Source of the DNA: an uncultured Clostridia bacterium
GTDB taxonomy: Bacteria > Bacillota > Clostridia > UMGS1883
Length of the DNA: 6,042 nucleotides
Direction: 5' to 3'
Assembly: GCA_947629615.1 (NCBI GenBank)
Contig: CANRER010000090.1
Span: 1 to 6,042 of the forward strand
Position 1 is the stretch's first letter. Every line of letters starts with the position of its first letter. The translations under genes and the position numbers were made by a program. Shown in pieces: positions 5,614 to 6,042 of the stretch. The notes under the pieces are model-generated. The model was not told where the DNA came from, did no database searches, and saw nothing but the letters and a program-made list of their open reading frames with translations.

Positions 5614-6042
5614 AATCTAATTTCACCACCTTCGTAAGAATAAATATCATGATCAACAGCGCCGCGAGCACGTTGATTAAGAAGCATACCGACAGGGCGC
5701 TGCCGACGCCTATTTTGTTTTTCGTAAAGGCGAAGGCGTATATTTCCTGCGATATTGTCGAGGCCAAGAACAGATCGACCAACGTATATACGAATACGAA
5801 TATCGTCATGTTGCCGACCATGGGGAAGGTTATCTTCCAGAAGGTTTCGTAGGTGGTGCAGCCTTCAATCTTGGCAACCTCGTAAAGCGAGGGATTGATG
5901 GACTGGAGCGCCGCCAGATAGAGCAGCGTTTGAACGCCGGCCTTCGACACTATTGTGAAAATGTCGCTGATAACTCCCACGATGAAGGAGATAACGTTGG
6001 CCGGCAGGAAGCTGTTCGTGGTGAACAGGCTCATCAGGAAGC
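5600..6042 (-). CDS. Carbohydrate ABC transporter permease, MalF/LplB type, N-terminal part outside window
   Basis: The frame stays open to the right edge, so only the last 146 complete codons are visible; the ATG at 6034 is internal. Three C-terminal membrane regions are seen, at roughly 15-45, 77-93 and 113-137 of the visible part. Between the first two lies the EAA loop at 53-75 (YEVAKIEGCTTYETFWKITF...), with Gly60 and Pro73 at the conserved positions. The segment LQSINPSLYEVAKIEG closely follows the pattern of LplB/MalF-type sugar permeases of Firmicutes. Its stop lies inside the start region of the MalG-type gene (14-bp overlap), so the two subunits are translationally coupled and should form a heterodimeric channel. 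Substrate unknown. Confidence 0.92.
   Translation of the reverse strand, partial: FLMSLFTTNSFLPANVISFIVGVISDIFTIVSKAGVQTLLYLAALQSINPSLYEVAKIEGCTTYETFWKITFPMVGNMTIFVFVYTLVDLFLASTISQEIYAFAFTKNKIGVGSALSVCFLINVLAALLIMIFILTKVVKLDYGKR

Noticed and set aside
4618..5637. A 339-residue open frame antisense to the MalG-type permease
   Set aside because: It mirrors the permease gene, its translation is polar and unlike any family, and the opposite strand has clear EAA-loop and membrane features.

Overview
The window looks like chromosomal DNA of a Gram-positive, anaerobic, Clostridia-type bacterium, possibly gut or rumen and Oscillospirales-like; no marker gene confirms this. The inference rests on consensus sigma-A promoters, a strong AGGAGGG ribosome binding site, a Cna-B/SpaA-type surface protein and LplB/MalG-style sugar ABC permeases. 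It is compact, moderately GC-rich DNA with AT-rich intergenic gaps. No gene-free stretch exceeds about 250 bases. I see no tRNA, rRNA, CRISPR array, IS element or origin.

Layout, left to right. (1) Positions 1-1355, plus strand: the 3' part of a surface protein made of tandem Cna-B (SpaA-like prealbumin) repeats. It stops abruptly inside its last visible repeat, where the reading frame runs into a terminator hairpin. (2) Positions 2383-1352, minus strand: gapA, glycolytic glyceraldehyde-3-phosphate dehydrogenase, preceded by an AT-rich gap with a palindrome. (3) Positions 2979-2467, minus strand: a cytoplasmic cyclophilin-type peptidyl-prolyl isomerase with its own consensus promoter and a leader hairpin. 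(4) Positions 3025-3229: a divergent promoter region. (5) Positions 3230-4512, plus strand: a two-gene operon joined by an ATGA overlap. It encodes an unrecognised 146-residue protein with a Gly-Ser dipeptide tail (11 copies) and a 281-residue glycosyltransferase-like protein resembling the DUF6734 group. (6) A bidirectional terminator. (7) Positions 6042-4573, minus strand: two overlapping sugar ABC transporter permease genes. The first, MalF/LplB-like, runs off the right edge; the second is MalG-like and complete.

How the parts relate. gapA, the isomerase and the sugar permeases are ordinary housekeeping or carbohydrate-uptake functions. Two places stand out. One is the Gly-Ser-tailed protein translationally coupled to a putative glycosyltransferase, which suggests, without proof, an enzyme and substrate pair in which the serine-rich tail is modified. 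The other is the junction near 1311-1326, where a repetitive surface-protein gene is fused to the gapA terminator. This is either a real rearrangement or an assembly chimera.
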